Origin: Paenibacillus sp. FSL H8-0537
GTDB taxonomy: Bacteria; Bacillota; Bacilli; Paenibacillales; Paenibacillaceae
Direction: 5' to 3'
Assembly: GCF_038051995.1 (NCBI RefSeq)
Contig: NZ_CP150290.1
Span: forward strand, 3,462,001-3,526,000
DNA length: 64,000 nt
The notes beneath the pieces are model-generated. The model ran no database searches and was not told the origin of the DNA. It worked only from the letters and a program-made list of their open reading frames with translations. Positions 8,058 through 19,962 of the stretch are shown in pieces. The position numbers and the translations under genes were made by a program. Positions within the stretch are counted from its first letter, which is position 1; every line of letters starts with the position of its first letter.

Positions 8058-9224
8058 CTATAGGTTTAAAAAGGTTTGCTTTTTTGAGGTCGATGCAATT
8101 TGCGTAACTATCATTAAAATACTGATAAATATCATCACCATAATAGCAGGTGTAAAACTATGAGAAACATCATGAATCCAACCTAACATAATTGGGCCTA
8201 ACGCACCAATAACATAACCAACAGACTGTTGCATTGCTGACCAAGAAGTAGCATCATTGGCATTACTTGTAGCATCTATTGGCAACATAAGATTTAAAGT
8301 GAATAATCCACTACCCCCAAGACCAAAAAGAAAAGTTGCAATAATTGGCGAAGCATTAGAAAGTAGTAGAATTAAACTAACCAGTACAATTAAAGACTCA
8401 GTAATCATCCAAACTCGTCTTGAAGGGAATGTCTTTAATAATATTGGAAGTACTAAACTAATAGGGATTTGAATCACAACAAAAACAGTAAGGCAGAGTG
8501 TTGCGTAGGCTTTTGAATAACCCATCTCCTGAATAATTAATGGAAGCCAAGCTGTAAAAGAATACATTAACATGGCCATTGATCCAAACGAAAAAGTGAG
8601 AGTCCAGGCTTTTCTGTTCCTCCAAGGCAATTTGATTTTCGTACTTTCTGAAGATCTAATTGATTGACTAGCTACAGGAGTAACCGAAAAAAACCAGATT
8701 ATTGCAGCAATAAAAGCAATAAATGCCCATAGCCCAATTGCTTTCTGCCAAGAATGGTAATACCCGTGCAATGGACCGGAAAGCATCGAGCTGCCAGCGG
8801 CCCCAATGGTTAATGCAATGCTGTAGACTGCAACAATAGATGGAACATGTTCAGGGAAGTACTTTTTAATAAAACCTGAGATTAGTGGACCGATAGATGC
8901 AATACCTATTCCTGTGATTAAGGAAGATAAGAGAAGAACAAGAGTAGAATGAGTAAAGAAACGAATAACCGTTCCAATTCCTATAATTAATAAGGAGTAC
9001 CCGATAATTCGTTCAATTCCCCATTTCCCACTTGCTTTTACTGCAAATGGTGAGAAAAGCCCCATGCAAAGTACAGGTATTGAAGTCAGCAAGCTGGCTA
9101 ATGCAGCACTCATTCCAAGATCTCCTTGAATATCATCCAATAGTGGAGCTATAGAATTAATTGCTGGTCGTAAATTCAAAGCTGCTGCAAATAAAGCTAT
9201 AAGTAATAAAATATTTTTTTTCAT
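8058..9224 (-). CDS. CynX/NimT-family MFS transporter
   Basis: The 388-residue protein is almost entirely hydrophobic, with about 12 membrane segments. Its start, LNLRPAINSIAPLLDDIQ (about 17-34), is the characteristic opening of the CynX/NimT (YycB-like) branch of the major facilitator superfamily, whose members move cyanate, 2-nitroimidazole or similar small compounds. It precedes the isochorismatase-like gene in an apparent two-gene operon and is divergent from an AraC-family gene, which is the likely regulator. Substrate unknown. Confidence 0.87.
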   Translation of the reverse strand: MKKNILLLIALFAAALNLRPAINSIAPLLDDIQGDLGMSAALASLLTSIPVLCMGLFSPFAVKASGKWGIERIIGYSLLIIGIGTVIRFFTHSTLVLLLSSLITGIGIASIGPLISGFIKKYFPEHVPSIVAVYSIALTIGAAGSSMLSGPLHGYYHSWQKAIGLWAFIAFIAAIIWFFSVTPVASQSIRSSESTKIKLPWRNRKAWTLTFSFGSMAMLMYSFTAWLPLIIQEMGYSKAYATLCLTVFVVIQIPISLVLPILLKTFPSRRVWMITESLIVLVSLILLLSNASPIIATFLFGLGGSGLFTLNLMLPIDATSNANDATSWSAMQQSVGYVIGALGPIMLGWIHDVSHSFTPAIMVMIFISILMIVTQIASTSKKQTFLNL

Positions 9225-9497
9225 TGTCTAACATCCTCTGATTATTTTTATGTTACCTAAGCCTCCAAATTTTAACGAAACATCAAATTCTCCTTCCAAT
9301 ACTAAATTCAGAACCATGCCCAGAACAATTCAATATTTACTGATGATTTTATCTATGCTAGCAATAACTCTATTGTACAGAAGGGGAGAAGTTTCAATAG
9401 GGGGTATAAGTGACATATTTATAGGTGAATATGGACTTTTAAAGTATTATTTCGTATGATAATGTCCAACCTAAAGCAAATTGAAAGGAGAATCATT
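9225..9497. promoter_or_regulatory. Divergent control region of the MFS operon and the AraC gene
   Basis: The AT-rich 273-bp gap must hold both promoters. A 69-codon plus-strand frame at 9250-9459 has no ribosome binding site or recognisable content and is not annotated. AAAGGAG at about 9484-9490 serves the AraC gene. Confidence 0.4.
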
Positions 9498-10364
9498 ATG
9501 AGTGTCGGACGTAGCACTTTTATCATGTCCGGAGATCGTTATTTCGAGTCTGGTATTCGGATTAATGTAAACAGGGTTAGTGAAACATTTGAACTAAATA
9601 CCCACTCCCATGAGTTTATAGAGATAACATATACAAGTGAAGGTGCAGGTGTACATTACATTGACGATGAAGCAGTTCCTGTTGAGCATGGGACTTTATT
9701 TTTTATTCCAATTGGTTGTAGTCATGTGTTTAGACCCAGAACGTGTACGAAAGACGATCCACTTATCGTTTATAACTGTTTGTTTCAGAAGGAATATTTA
9801 AGCGAAATTCAATCCTGTTTCCCTCAAGCATCGGAAATTTTTGAATATTTTGCAGACAAACAATTACTTTGGTTCTCGATAAAAGATCCAGATGGATCGT
9901 ATCATTTCTTATTTCAAGAACTATATCGTGAATACTCGGCAAAACCTCCAGGATATTTAGCCGTACTTTCCGCTCTTGTCGTGCAAATATTAATCGGTTT
10001 ATATAGGCAGCGGTTTCAGAATGATGCGGCCTTTGAGTATAAACAACAATGGATGGCAGTCGACGAAGCAATAGCATTTATTAAAAACAATTATGCGAGC
10101 AGGCTTAGACTTAGCGATCTTGCTAGTAAAGCAAACCTTAGCAAACGGCATTTCAGCCGCCTGTTTCAGAATCAGATCGGAATGAACTTTACTAATTACT
10201 TGCATAACATTCGTATGGATGCTGCATGTCGTCTTCTGACGGAAGGTCATAGCAGTGTAACAGAAATTTCCGCATCGGTCGGATATTCGGACATGAAGTT
10301 TTTTCATCAACTATTCAAGAAAAAAATAGGAATGACACCCCTAGAGTACAGAAATAGGTTGTGA
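9498..10364 (+). CDS. AraC-family transcriptional regulator with cupin sensor domain
   Basis: The protein (288 residues from the ATG that follows AAAGGAG) has an N-terminal cupin-like ligand domain (HSHEFIEITYTSEG, about 34-47, with EHGTLFFIP) and a C-terminal double helix-turn-helix. The latter contains RLRLSDLASKANLSKRHFSRLF and the conserved VTEISASVGYSDMKFFHQLFKKKIGMTPLEYR. This arrangement is typical of sugar- or small-molecule-responsive activators. It is divergent from the CynX-type transporter/isochorismatase operon, its most likely target, and lies upstream of the PTS region, which has its own LicT control. An in-frame ATG at 9456 is less likely to be used. Confidence 0.88.
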   Translation: MSVGRSTFIMSGDRYFESGIRINVNRVSETFELNTHSHEFIEITYTSEGAGVHYIDDEAVPVEHGTLFFIPIGCSHVFRPRTCTKDDPLIVYNCLFQKEYLSEIQSCFPQASEIFEYFADKQLLWFSIKDPDGSYHFLFQELYREYSAKPPGYLAVLSALVVQILIGLYRQRFQNDAAFEYKQQWMAVDEAIAFIKNNYASRLRLSDLASKANLSKRHFSRLFQNQIGMNFTNYLHNIRMDAACRLLTEGHSSVTEISASVGYSDMKFFHQLFKKKIGMTPLEYRNRL

Positions 10365-10458
10365 CAAGTGCTCGCATGTAGTGTGTTGCTTGTCTGGAAA
10401 AGCAAGAACGGTTTGGAATAGTAATCAGAAGAAACGAGAGGTTTGGTGAGGAATCATT

Positions 10459-10734
10459 ATTCAAAAAATATTCACTATCATTGATGAAAACGGAATTCAT
10501 GCTCGCCCAGCAACAGCCCTGGTAAGTGCAGCCATGAAATTTAATGATGTTGAACTATATGCTGAAGCTACTGGCATAAAAATAAACCTCAAGTCGATTC
10601 TCGGCCTTTTGTCTCTAGATCTTTATCCAGGGGATGCGTTGACTTTAATCGCGGAAGGCAACGAAGAGAATGAAGCGTTAAGCACTCTTCATGATGTTAT
10701 GATTAAAGAAGGGCTGGGAGTGCTTCATGATTAA
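10459..10734 (+). pseudogene. HPr-like phosphocarrier copy beginning with ATT, probably decaying
   Basis: A full-length 91-codon HPr frame is present, collinear with the HPr at 15312-15587: active-site GIHARPAT with the phosphoacceptor His, and KSILGLLSL with the regulatory Ser. Where the second copy has ATG this one has ATT, eight bases behind TGAGGA. The only internal ATG (10534) would remove the active-site His. Either ATT is used as a rare start or the gene is silenced. The next frame, an Enzyme I remnant, is clearly dead, so a decaying duplicate is the better reading. Many substitutions but no frame breaks suggest it was under selection until recently or still is. Confidence 0.7.
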
Positions 10735-10780
10735 GCAATCAGGAATAGAGGAATTGGCAGGTATTACAGTAGGACGTTAA
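10727..10780 (+). pseudogene. 17-codon remnant of a second Enzyme I (ptsI) gene
   Basis: An ATG overlaps the HPr stop exactly as in the intact pair (ATGATTAA here, ATGAGTAA at 15580). The frame reads MIKQSGIEELAGITVGR then stop, aligning with the N-terminus of the complete Enzyme I ([17 protein letters not shown]). The rest of the gene is gone, replaced within ten bases by the licT promoter. This shows the region once held a tandem HPr-EI pair on both sides of licT-bglPH. Confidence 0.75.
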
Positions 10781-10789
10781 AAGTAAGTG

Positions 10790-10818
10790 TTTACATTTAT
10801 ACTTTTGTGAGGTATTAT
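10790..10818 (+). promoter_or_regulatory. Probable sigma-A promoter of the licT-bgl operon
   Basis: TTTACA (10790-10795) and TATTAT (10813-10818) are 17 bp apart, about 30 bp upstream of the antiterminator element. Confidence 0.6.
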
Positions 10819-10848
10819 CAATTCATTAACTAAATAAATTGAATTGAA

Positions 10849-10928
10849 GATTGTTACTGATCATGCAGGCAAGACTTCAACAAAAATGGGGATATTATAC
10901 CCTGTATTTGTCGAAGTCTTGCTTTTTT
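10849..10928 (+). promoter_or_regulatory. RAT antiterminator site overlapping a terminator upstream of licT
   Basis: The sequence from 10849 (GATTGTTACTG, 5 bases, GCAGGCAAGAC) matches the ribonucleic antiterminator consensus bound by BglG/LicT proteins. Its 3' half overlaps the 5' arm of a terminator: GCAAGACTTC pairs with GAAGTCTTGC (10913-10922), followed by six T. Binding of active LicT would stabilise the RAT hairpin and prevent the terminator, so licT is autogenously induced. Confidence 0.88.
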
Positions 10929-10952
10929 ATGTCTTTTTTCGGAGGGGGTTAT

Positions 10953-11795
10953 ATGGTAATAAAACAAGTTATTAATAATAATATTGCCATTAGTATCGAT
11001 TCCCAAGGGGATGAAGTCATACTGATAGGGAAGGGTTTAGCATTTGGTAAGAAAAAAGGAGATGCCATTGATCATCAAAAAATTGAAAAGCGCTTTTATT
11101 TAGAGGATAAGGGCTTATATGCTAAGTTCAAAAAACTGTTGCAAGAAGTTTCAATTGAAGAGATAAATGTATCGGATGACATAATCAGTTTAGCAAAAAG
11201 AAGGCTTAAAAAAAACTTAAACGAAAGCATTTATATCTCATTGCCTGATCATATTAGTTTAGCGGTTACACGAACAAGAGATGGACTGAATGTGAAAAAT
11301 GGATTACTGTGGGAGATAAAAAAAATCTATCATGAAGAATTTGTAGTCGCTAAAGAAGCTGTGCAAATGATTAATGAGAAGTTTAAAGTTGAGCTTGGAG
11401 AAGATGAGGCGGGATTTATAGCTTTTCATTTTGTCAATGCTCAGTTAAATAATGGCATGAATACCGTTGCGAAAATTACTCAGTTTGTAACAGAAATACT
11501 TAGTATCATTACGTATCAGCTCAAGAGTACAGTCGATGAAGAAACTTTAACGGGATTTCGATTTTTAATGCATTTAAAGTTTTTTGCGAATCGGATCTTT
11601 TCTCAAGATGCACATGAGGATAGAGAAGATCTATTTATATACGAGTTAGTAAAAGAAAGATACACGCGAGCTTTCGAAATTTCGCAAAAGGTACAGCAGT
11701 TCATAAACAAGCAATATTCCTATGAAGTGTCTAATATGGAGGTTACCTATTTAACTATCCACATTCAACGTTTGTTAGATAGGAAAACTGAATAA
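10953..11795 (+). CDS. licT: BglG/LicT-family transcriptional antiterminator
   Basis: The 280-residue protein has the family's three parts: an RNA-binding CAT domain (about 1-55, IKQVINNNIAISID then GKGLAFGKKKGD) and two PTS regulation domains. The regulatory histidines are at expected places: His100 (PDHISLAVTR) and His159 (AFHFVNAQL) in PRD1, His207 (FLMHLKFF) and His270 (TIHIQRLL) in PRD2. Known LicT is inactivated by EII-dependent phosphorylation of PRD1 and activated by HPr phosphorylation of PRD2. The start follows GGAGGGGG; an upstream in-frame start would lie inside the terminator hairpin. It controls RAT sites before itself and before bglP. Confidence 0.93.
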   Translation: MVIKQVINNNIAISIDSQGDEVILIGKGLAFGKKKGDAIDHQKIEKRFYLEDKGLYAKFKKLLQEVSIEEINVSDDIISLAKRRLKKNLNESIYISLPDHISLAVTRTRDGLNVKNGLLWEIKKIYHEEFVVAKEAVQMINEKFKVELGEDEAGFIAFHFVNAQLNNGMNTVAKITQFVTEILSIITYQLKSTVDEETLTGFRFLMHLKFFANRIFSQDAHEDREDLFIYELVKERYTRAFEISQKVQQFINKQYSYEVSNMEVTYLTIHIQRLLDRKTE

Positions 11796-11802
11796 TTTCG
11801 TT

Positions 11803-11897
11803 CAACCTTGTTACTCTTCGGGAGGCCAGACTTGAATTTAATCTAGAGCATTGTCAATTTGACAATTGGTTTAGGTTTAATTCAAGTCTTTTTTTTA
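11803..11897 (+). promoter_or_regulatory. Second RAT antiterminator/terminator, upstream of bglP
   Basis: CCTTGTTACTCTTCGGGAGG followed by CCAGACTTGAA is a RAT variant. Its end overlaps the arm of a 14-bp terminator stem (11828-11841 with 11876-11889) that runs into eight T. The spacing matches the licT leader, so expression of bglP-bglH is expected to need active LicT a second time. Confidence 0.82.
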
Positions 11898-11898
11898 G

Positions 11899-15238
<3,340 letters not shown>

Positions 15239-15311
15239 TTGAAATGATGGCATAGCATCAAGGCATCAAGTAGGAAACACACAAAAAAGATAGGTTTGAG
15301 GTGAGATTATA

Positions 15312-15587
15312 ATGCAAAAAACATACAGAATTATTGATGAAGACGGAATTCACGCTCGTCCAGCAACTGCTTTGGTCAATATAGCTACTAAGTTTAGTGG
15401 TGTTGAAATATTTGCCGAGGCTAATGGCAAAAAAGTAACCCTTAAGTCGATTTTGGGTGTTCTGTCTCTAGGTCTCGATACTGGGGATACGTTGACTCTG
15501 ATTGCGGAAGGCAACGAAGAGAATGAAGCGTTAATCGCTCTTCATGACGCTATGATTAAAGAAGGGTTGGGAGAACTTCATGAGTAA
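15312..15587 (+). CDS. ptsH: Phosphocarrier protein HPr
   Basis: The 91-residue protein carries the phosphorylatable histidine (His14 in GIHARPAT) and the HPr-kinase target Ser46 in [10 protein letters not shown]. It accepts phosphate from Enzyme I and passes it to the IIA domain of BglP and to LicT. It lies 73 bases after bglH behind GAGGTGAG and overlaps ptsI by eight bases (ATGAGTAA). An HPr-EI pair inside a sugar-specific operon is unusual, because the general pair is normally a separate locus. A diverged copy stands at 10459. Confidence 0.93.
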   Translation: MQKTYRIIDEDGIHARPATALVNIATKFSGVEIFAEANGKKVTLKSILGVLSLGLDTGDTLTLIAEGNEENEALIALHDAMIKEGLGELHE

Positions 15588-17292
15588 ACATGCAGGAATC
15601 GCTGCTTCGGCAGGTATTGCAATAGCTCGTGCATTTATCCTGGAACATCCGGATTACACCATTACAAATAAGAGCATCAGCGATGTTGGGGCTGAGATTG
15701 CCAAGCTGGAGAGCGCCCTGGAAAAATCTAGGGGAGAGCTGCAACGTATTAAAGAGCGTACCCTGAGCGAACTAGGGGAAAAGAAAGCGGGGATTTTTGA
15801 ATCTCATCTGCTTATTCTGGCTGATCCTGAGCTGATTGGTCCTGTGACAGACAAAATCCGAGAGGAATTCGTCAACGCAGATTACGCTCTTAATGAAGTG
15901 GCTAGCCACTTCATTAAGATGTTCGAAAATATGAAAAGTGCCTACCTGCAGGAACGCGCAGCTGATATGCGTGATGTGACCAAGCGCGTGATGAACCATC
16001 TGCTGGGGATCACTTATGTAAGTCCTGCGGAAATTAGCGAAGAGGTTATTGTGATCGCGGAGGACTTGACGCCATCCGACACGGCGCAGCTTAACCGCAA
16101 ATACGTGAAAGGCTTTGCAACAAATATTGGTGGACGCACCTCTCACTCCGCTATTATGGCGCGTTCTTTGGAAATTCCTGCGGTTGTTGGTACGAAAAAT
16201 ATTTTGTCATTGGTTAAGGCAGGGGATTTGATTATCGTTGACGGTCTAAGCGGTGATGTGTTGGTTAACCCTACTGAGGCTGAGGTGGCAGAATATACGA
16301 GCAAGCAGGAAGCATATGATCAACAGATAGTCGAGTGGAAGAAGCTTCGTGATGAGGCCACGGTTTCGGCTGATGGGAAACATGTTGAGCTTGCAGCCAA
16401 TATTGGTACGCCAAATGACGTGAACGGTGTAATCGAGAATGGAGGAGAGGGCGTTGGTCTGTACCGCACCGAGTTTCTGTACATGGGCCGGGACAAGCTG
16501 CCTTCCGAGGAAGTTCAGTACAATTCCTACCGGATGGTGCTTGAAAGCATGAACGGACAACCCGTTGTCGTGCGTACGCTGGATATTGGCGGTGATAAAG
16601 AGCTTCCTTATCTGGAGCTTCCGAAGGAAATGAATCCGTTTCTCGGCTTCCGTGCGATTCGCCTTTGTCTGGACCGGAAGGATGTGTTTCGCACACAGCT
16701 GCGTGCCTTGCTAAGAGCAAGTGTTCATGGTGATCTGCGAATTATGTTTCCGATGATTGCCACCCTTGGCGAATTCCGTGCCGCCCGGGCGATGCTGCTT
16801 GAAGAGAAGGCTAAGCTAATCGAAGAAGGCAAGGAGGTATCGGACAACATGCAGTTGGGTATTATGGTGGAGATACCTTCTACTGCTGTGCTAGCTGACC
16901 AATTCGCCAAAGAAGTTGATTTTTTTAGCATCGGGACGAACGATCTTATTCAGTATACGATGGCCGCTGATCGCATGAATGAACAGGTTTCTTATCTGTA
17001 CCAGCCGTACAATCCGGCCATTCTACGTCTAATCAAAACGGTGATCGACGCTGCACATGCTGAAGGGAAGTGGGTTGGCATGTGCGGGGAAATGGCGGGG
17101 GAACCTATGGCGATTCCTTTGCTACTGGGCCTAGGTCTGGATGAATTCAGCATGAGCGCTACTTCCATTCTGCCTGCACGCAGCCAGATTGCGAAGTTAT
17201 CCACTATCGAAATGAAGAAGTTAGCAGCTGAGGCTTTACAGCTTGGCACAGCAGAGGAAGTTGCAGCGCTTGTCCTAGAAGCTATTAATTAA
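15580..17292 (+). CDS. ptsI: Phosphoenolpyruvate-protein phosphotransferase (Enzyme I)
   Basis: Enzyme I transfers phosphate from phosphoenolpyruvate to HPr. At 570 residues it has standard length: an N-terminal HPr-binding helical domain, the phospho-histidine site [21 protein letters not shown] (about 183-203), and a C-terminal TIM barrel with [44 protein letters not shown] and the active-site cysteine in GMCGEMAG. The coding sequence looks intact throughout. It ends the bgl transcription unit; a large hairpin follows at 17388. Confidence 0.95.
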   Translation: MSKHAGIAASAGIAIARAFILEHPDYTITNKSISDVGAEIAKLESALEKSRGELQRIKERTLSELGEKKAGIFESHLLILADPELIGPVTDKIREEFVNADYALNEVASHFIKMFENMKSAYLQERAADMRDVTKRVMNHLLGITYVSPAEISEEVIVIAEDLTPSDTAQLNRKYVKGFATNIGGRTSHSAIMARSLEIPAVVGTKNILSLVKAGDLIIVDGLSGDVLVNPTEAEVAEYTSKQEAYDQQIVEWKKLRDEATVSADGKHVELAANIGTPNDVNGVIENGGEGVGLYRTEFLYMGRDKLPSEEVQYNSYRMVLESMNGQPVVVRTLDIGGDKELPYLELPKEMNPFLGFRAIRLCLDRKDVFRTQLRALLRASVHGDLRIMFPMIATLGEFRAARAMLLEEKAKLIEEGKEVSDNMQLGIMVEIPSTAVLADQFAKEVDFFSIGTNDLIQYTMAADRMNEQVSYLYQPYNPAILRLIKTVIDAAHAEGKWVGMCGEMAGEPMAIPLLLGLGLDEFSMSATSILPARSQIAKLSTIEMKKLAAEALQLGTAEEVAALVLEAIN

Positions 17293-17387
17293 ATTTTGAT
17301 TTTTGGTCACAAGAGCGCGTGATAAAGAAATGTAACTTAGATAAGACGATTTAATATCCACAGGATAGATCACTCTTGTTGCCAACG

Positions 17388-17452
17388 AAAAAACACCTCC
17401 AAGATTATCTTCATCTTTTTCAACATGAAGGTATGTTCTTGAAGGTGTTTTG
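17388..17452. terminator. Large bidirectional terminator behind ptsI
   Basis: A long stem pairs AAAAACACCTCCAAGA (from 17388) with TCTTGAAGGTGTTTT (to 17452), with an inner TTCAT/ATGAA. T-runs on both strands let it end both ptsI and the minus-strand array. Confidence 0.75.
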
Positions 17453-17593
17453 ATTTGTCTCACGTTAGGAGTCAGTCCTTCCTGACGCCACCGTGTAAAG
17501 TAAGTTTGTCGCTTAACAGTTAAGGCTATATGATGACACTAAGTTAAAATCTAGTGGTGCCAAGGGGTATAATCGATATATACACATATGTAT

Positions 17594-17610
17594 AAAATAC
17601 GGGTTTTGTG
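17594..17610. repeat. AAATACGGGTTTTGTG repeat, copy next to the recombinase pseudogene
   Basis: The 16-mer AAATACGGGTTTTGTG (here with one extra 5' A) also occurs in the same orientation at 29145-29160 and inverted at 7341-7356. It lies 36 bases beyond the end of the XerS-like pseudogene. Confidence 0.8.
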
Positions 17611-17645
17611 AAGATGTATTTGAGAATCCGCGTAACCACGCAGGT

Positions 17646-18535
17646 TTATCGGTCCATGTTATCTACAGCTTTCCTCATCTCTTCATCTGTTAGATGTGTA
17701 TATATCATTGTTGTTTGTATCGATGAATGTCCTAATTGATTTTTTAATCTCGGTACATCATTGTTCTCTAGATGGTATCGTGTCGCGAAAGAATGTCTTA
17801 GTGAGTGTACGGTTAAAGCTGGTTTCCCCAAAGCGGTTGCATATTTTTCCATTAGTTTTTCAATTGATCTTTGCGTTAAGCGCCGGCTTTTTCCTTTACG
17901 GCTGATAGGAGCTGCAATAAACAAAAAGGGTTCCAGTTTTTCTGGTTTGTATCTTGATTCTCGAATTTGCAGATAACTTTCCACATCTAATAATGCTTGC
18001 TTGCTGAAGTAAACATATTGTTCTTTATTGCCTTTGCGTATCACTCGTACGATAGCTTTACTTAAATCCAGATCTTCCAGGTTAATGCTTAATTCCGGCA
18101 ACCTCAGAAAGCCTAAGTCCGGAGCCTAAAATAAGCGATACGATCGCTGTATCCCGTTCACGATTCATCTGATGGAAGTTATAAATCCGTTTGTTCTCTT
18201 TATTCACTTCTCCAAAATCATGGGCTACAAATTGTCTAAACCCCTCAAATTCGTCTTCTCTGAGAATTTTCCCTTCAATACGGTTCGCAATGGTTTCCTG
18301 GCTTTCCTTGACGACATTTAAATCCATTTTGGCCGCTGAATATAGGGCTTTAGCTCAGCGGTCTCAGCCTTGTTCTTCAGGTAATCAAACAAGGATTTCA
18401 GTGACGATAACTTGCGATTAATCGTGAGATTTGTATTACCCAGCTGATACTCTAAAAAAGATAAAAAATTCTCTACTTCACGAATTGTCAGTGTTTCTAA
18501 AGAACCTAAACTAATCTCTGTACGACTTGCGTTAA
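17646..18535 (-). pseudogene. XerS-like tyrosine recombinase, N-terminally replaced and frameshifted twice
   Basis: Three adjoining frames reconstruct one tyrosine recombinase: an arm/SAM-like N-terminal part (LTIREVENFLSFLEYQL, INRKLSSLKSLFDYL), a middle (RERDTAIVSLILGSGLRLSE, first catalytic Arg) and the catalytic end (VHSLRHSFATR, LGHSSIQTTMIYTH with the nucleophilic Tyr). The layout resembles XerS, the single-recombinase dif-resolution type. A one-base loss in an A-run near 18320 and a one-base gain near 18090 break the frame. The first 70-90 residues are missing: the upstream sequence belongs to a different, HEAT-like gene fused in frame. Inactive as it stands, unless the indels are sequencing errors. 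Confidence 0.82.
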
Positions 18536-18827
18536 GTGCGATGTCCACGAGTTCTTTATCACGGCCGATGCGCCATAACGCAAGCGCAATGTCAACCTTC
18601 ATTTCCCCCTCGGCTCCGGGAAGAAGCTCGTACAAAATGTCTTTCGCCTTGTGCGATCGCAAATAGCCGAGCGCTATGACCAGCCAGTTGTCACACAGGC
18701 TTACGATGCGGAGAAGCTCTTCTTCCGCCGTCATGCGGTCGAACAATTCGAGCGGCGGCCCGTCTTTTCGCTTCTACCATGTCGGGTCATCCAAGAAATA
18801 AATGACAAACTTCTGATATGCTTTCAT
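18535..18827 (-). pseudogene. 5' fragment of a HEAT-repeat-like gene fused to the recombinase relic
   Basis: From an ATG at 18827 behind AAGGAGGATAG the frame reads MKAYQKFVIYFLDDPTW, then an in-frame TAG, then a helical stretch (LVIALGYLRSHKAKDILYEL ... VDIALALWRIGRDKELVDIAL) typical of HEAT-like repeats. Around 18535 the frame passes without a break into the N-terminal part of the recombinase. It is therefore the start of an unrelated gene, of a type common in immunity arrays, joined to recombinase sequence and carrying a nonsense codon. Confidence 0.68.
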
Positions 18828-18898
18828 CGCTATCCTCCTTGCTACGGATTTCTCCTCCCAAATTTGCGTGATAAAGATCAATTTCAGCGCTAGAGGTA

Positions 18899-19948
18899 TT
18901 AATCGAGAAAATTGTAGTTAATAATCGGTTCAATATTTTCTACAGGCTCTTCACTTCTACGGAGTGTATACAAAGGAATTATTTCATTTCCAATATTTCC
19001 AGAATAAGTACATAGCGATAAAACAATTTTTTCACCGTCACCCTCTATACAAATTGTAGGCCATTCTTTTTCAAGACACTTAGGCCATGTAAGCAATCCA
19101 TTCCCTGGAATTACAGATAATTTTTTGGTCTTATTTTTAATTTTGTAAGTTCCACTGACAATACATTCATCGAATATAATTGAATTATTCATTGCGTGAA
19201 TATAATAGTGCCATGGCTTTATCCCCCAAGTGATTATCAATAACCCCTCTTCAAAACATTTATCAACCAGATCAGTTGTTGTAAATAAATCCACAAGATT
19301 GACTGCCCCGTCACCAACCTCACTTCTTATAAATTCACTAAATAAATCAAGATCAACCATAAAAAAGCCTAGGTTTCCCAAGCTACCGTAAACAGAGGTA
19401 CTACTAAGTCTACTGTTTTTTTTCAAATCAATAGAGTCTTTGAAAATCAGTATATACACAGTAATTGTTTCAATTTTTTGTTCGTAGTCTGTTAAAATGG
19501 GTGGTGCTTCCACTGATAAAAAATCTGGCTGAGATATCTCTTTCCGAAAAACTTGAATATTTACATGATACTCCCCGGACAATTCTATGTTTTCTCTTTG
19601 GTAAAGATTTTTTTGGCGTAATACACCTTCGATAATAGCTGTTTGAATGGTTTTATTCTCACTATCCGTGAAATTATTCTCATGTGAATAATATATAATA
19701 TCATTTTCTGAAAACGATACGCTCTTATACTCCGCTTCTGCTATTTTTTCACCTAACACAGCAGAATCCAACAATAGTTGTTTATCCCCCCTCACTTCTT
19801 CAACAATAAGTTTAAATCTACAAATTTCATACTCACTCTGTTGTTCACTAAAAGGTATTCTAAGATTGAAATATCTAGATTTCAAATATGCATCTTTTAT
19901 TTGGTTGGAACAATAATCTTGTTCCAACCAAATAGCTGTAATTAACAT
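18899..19948 (-). CDS. Protein of unknown function in the immunity-gene array
   Basis: The 349-residue protein starts at the ATG behind GAGGTGAG; an in-frame ATG six codons earlier overlaps the previous gene's stop. I do not recognise a family. There is no signal peptide or membrane segment. It is rich in beta-type segments with acidic patches, and the C-terminal 90 residues (SGTYKIKNKTKKLSVIPGNG, then CIEGDGEKIVLSLCTY) look like a compact domain. It lies 14 bases after the disrupted gene at 19963-21243, so the two form one operon and probably one functional pair. Confidence 0.7.
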   Translation of the reverse strand: MLITAIWLEQDYCSNQIKDAYLKSRYFNLRIPFSEQQSEYEICRFKLIVEEVRGDKQLLLDSAVLGEKIAEAEYKSVSFSENDIIYYSHENNFTDSENKTIQTAIIEGVLRQKNLYQRENIELSGEYHVNIQVFRKEISQPDFLSVEAPPILTDYEQKIETITVYILIFKDSIDLKKNSRLSSTSVYGSLGNLGFFMVDLDLFSEFIRSEVGDGAVNLVDLFTTTDLVDKCFEEGLLIITWGIKPWHYYIHAMNNSIIFDECIVSGTYKIKNKTKKLSVIPGNGLLTWPKCLEKEWPTICIEGDGEKIVLSLCTYSGNIGNEIIPLYTLRRSEEPVENIEPIINYNFLD

Positions 19949-19962
19949 TAGTCTCACCTCGT

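Noticed and set aside
9250..9459. 69-codon plus-strand frame between the MFS and AraC genes
   Set aside because: No ribosome binding site, no recognisable content, and it fills the divergent promoter region.
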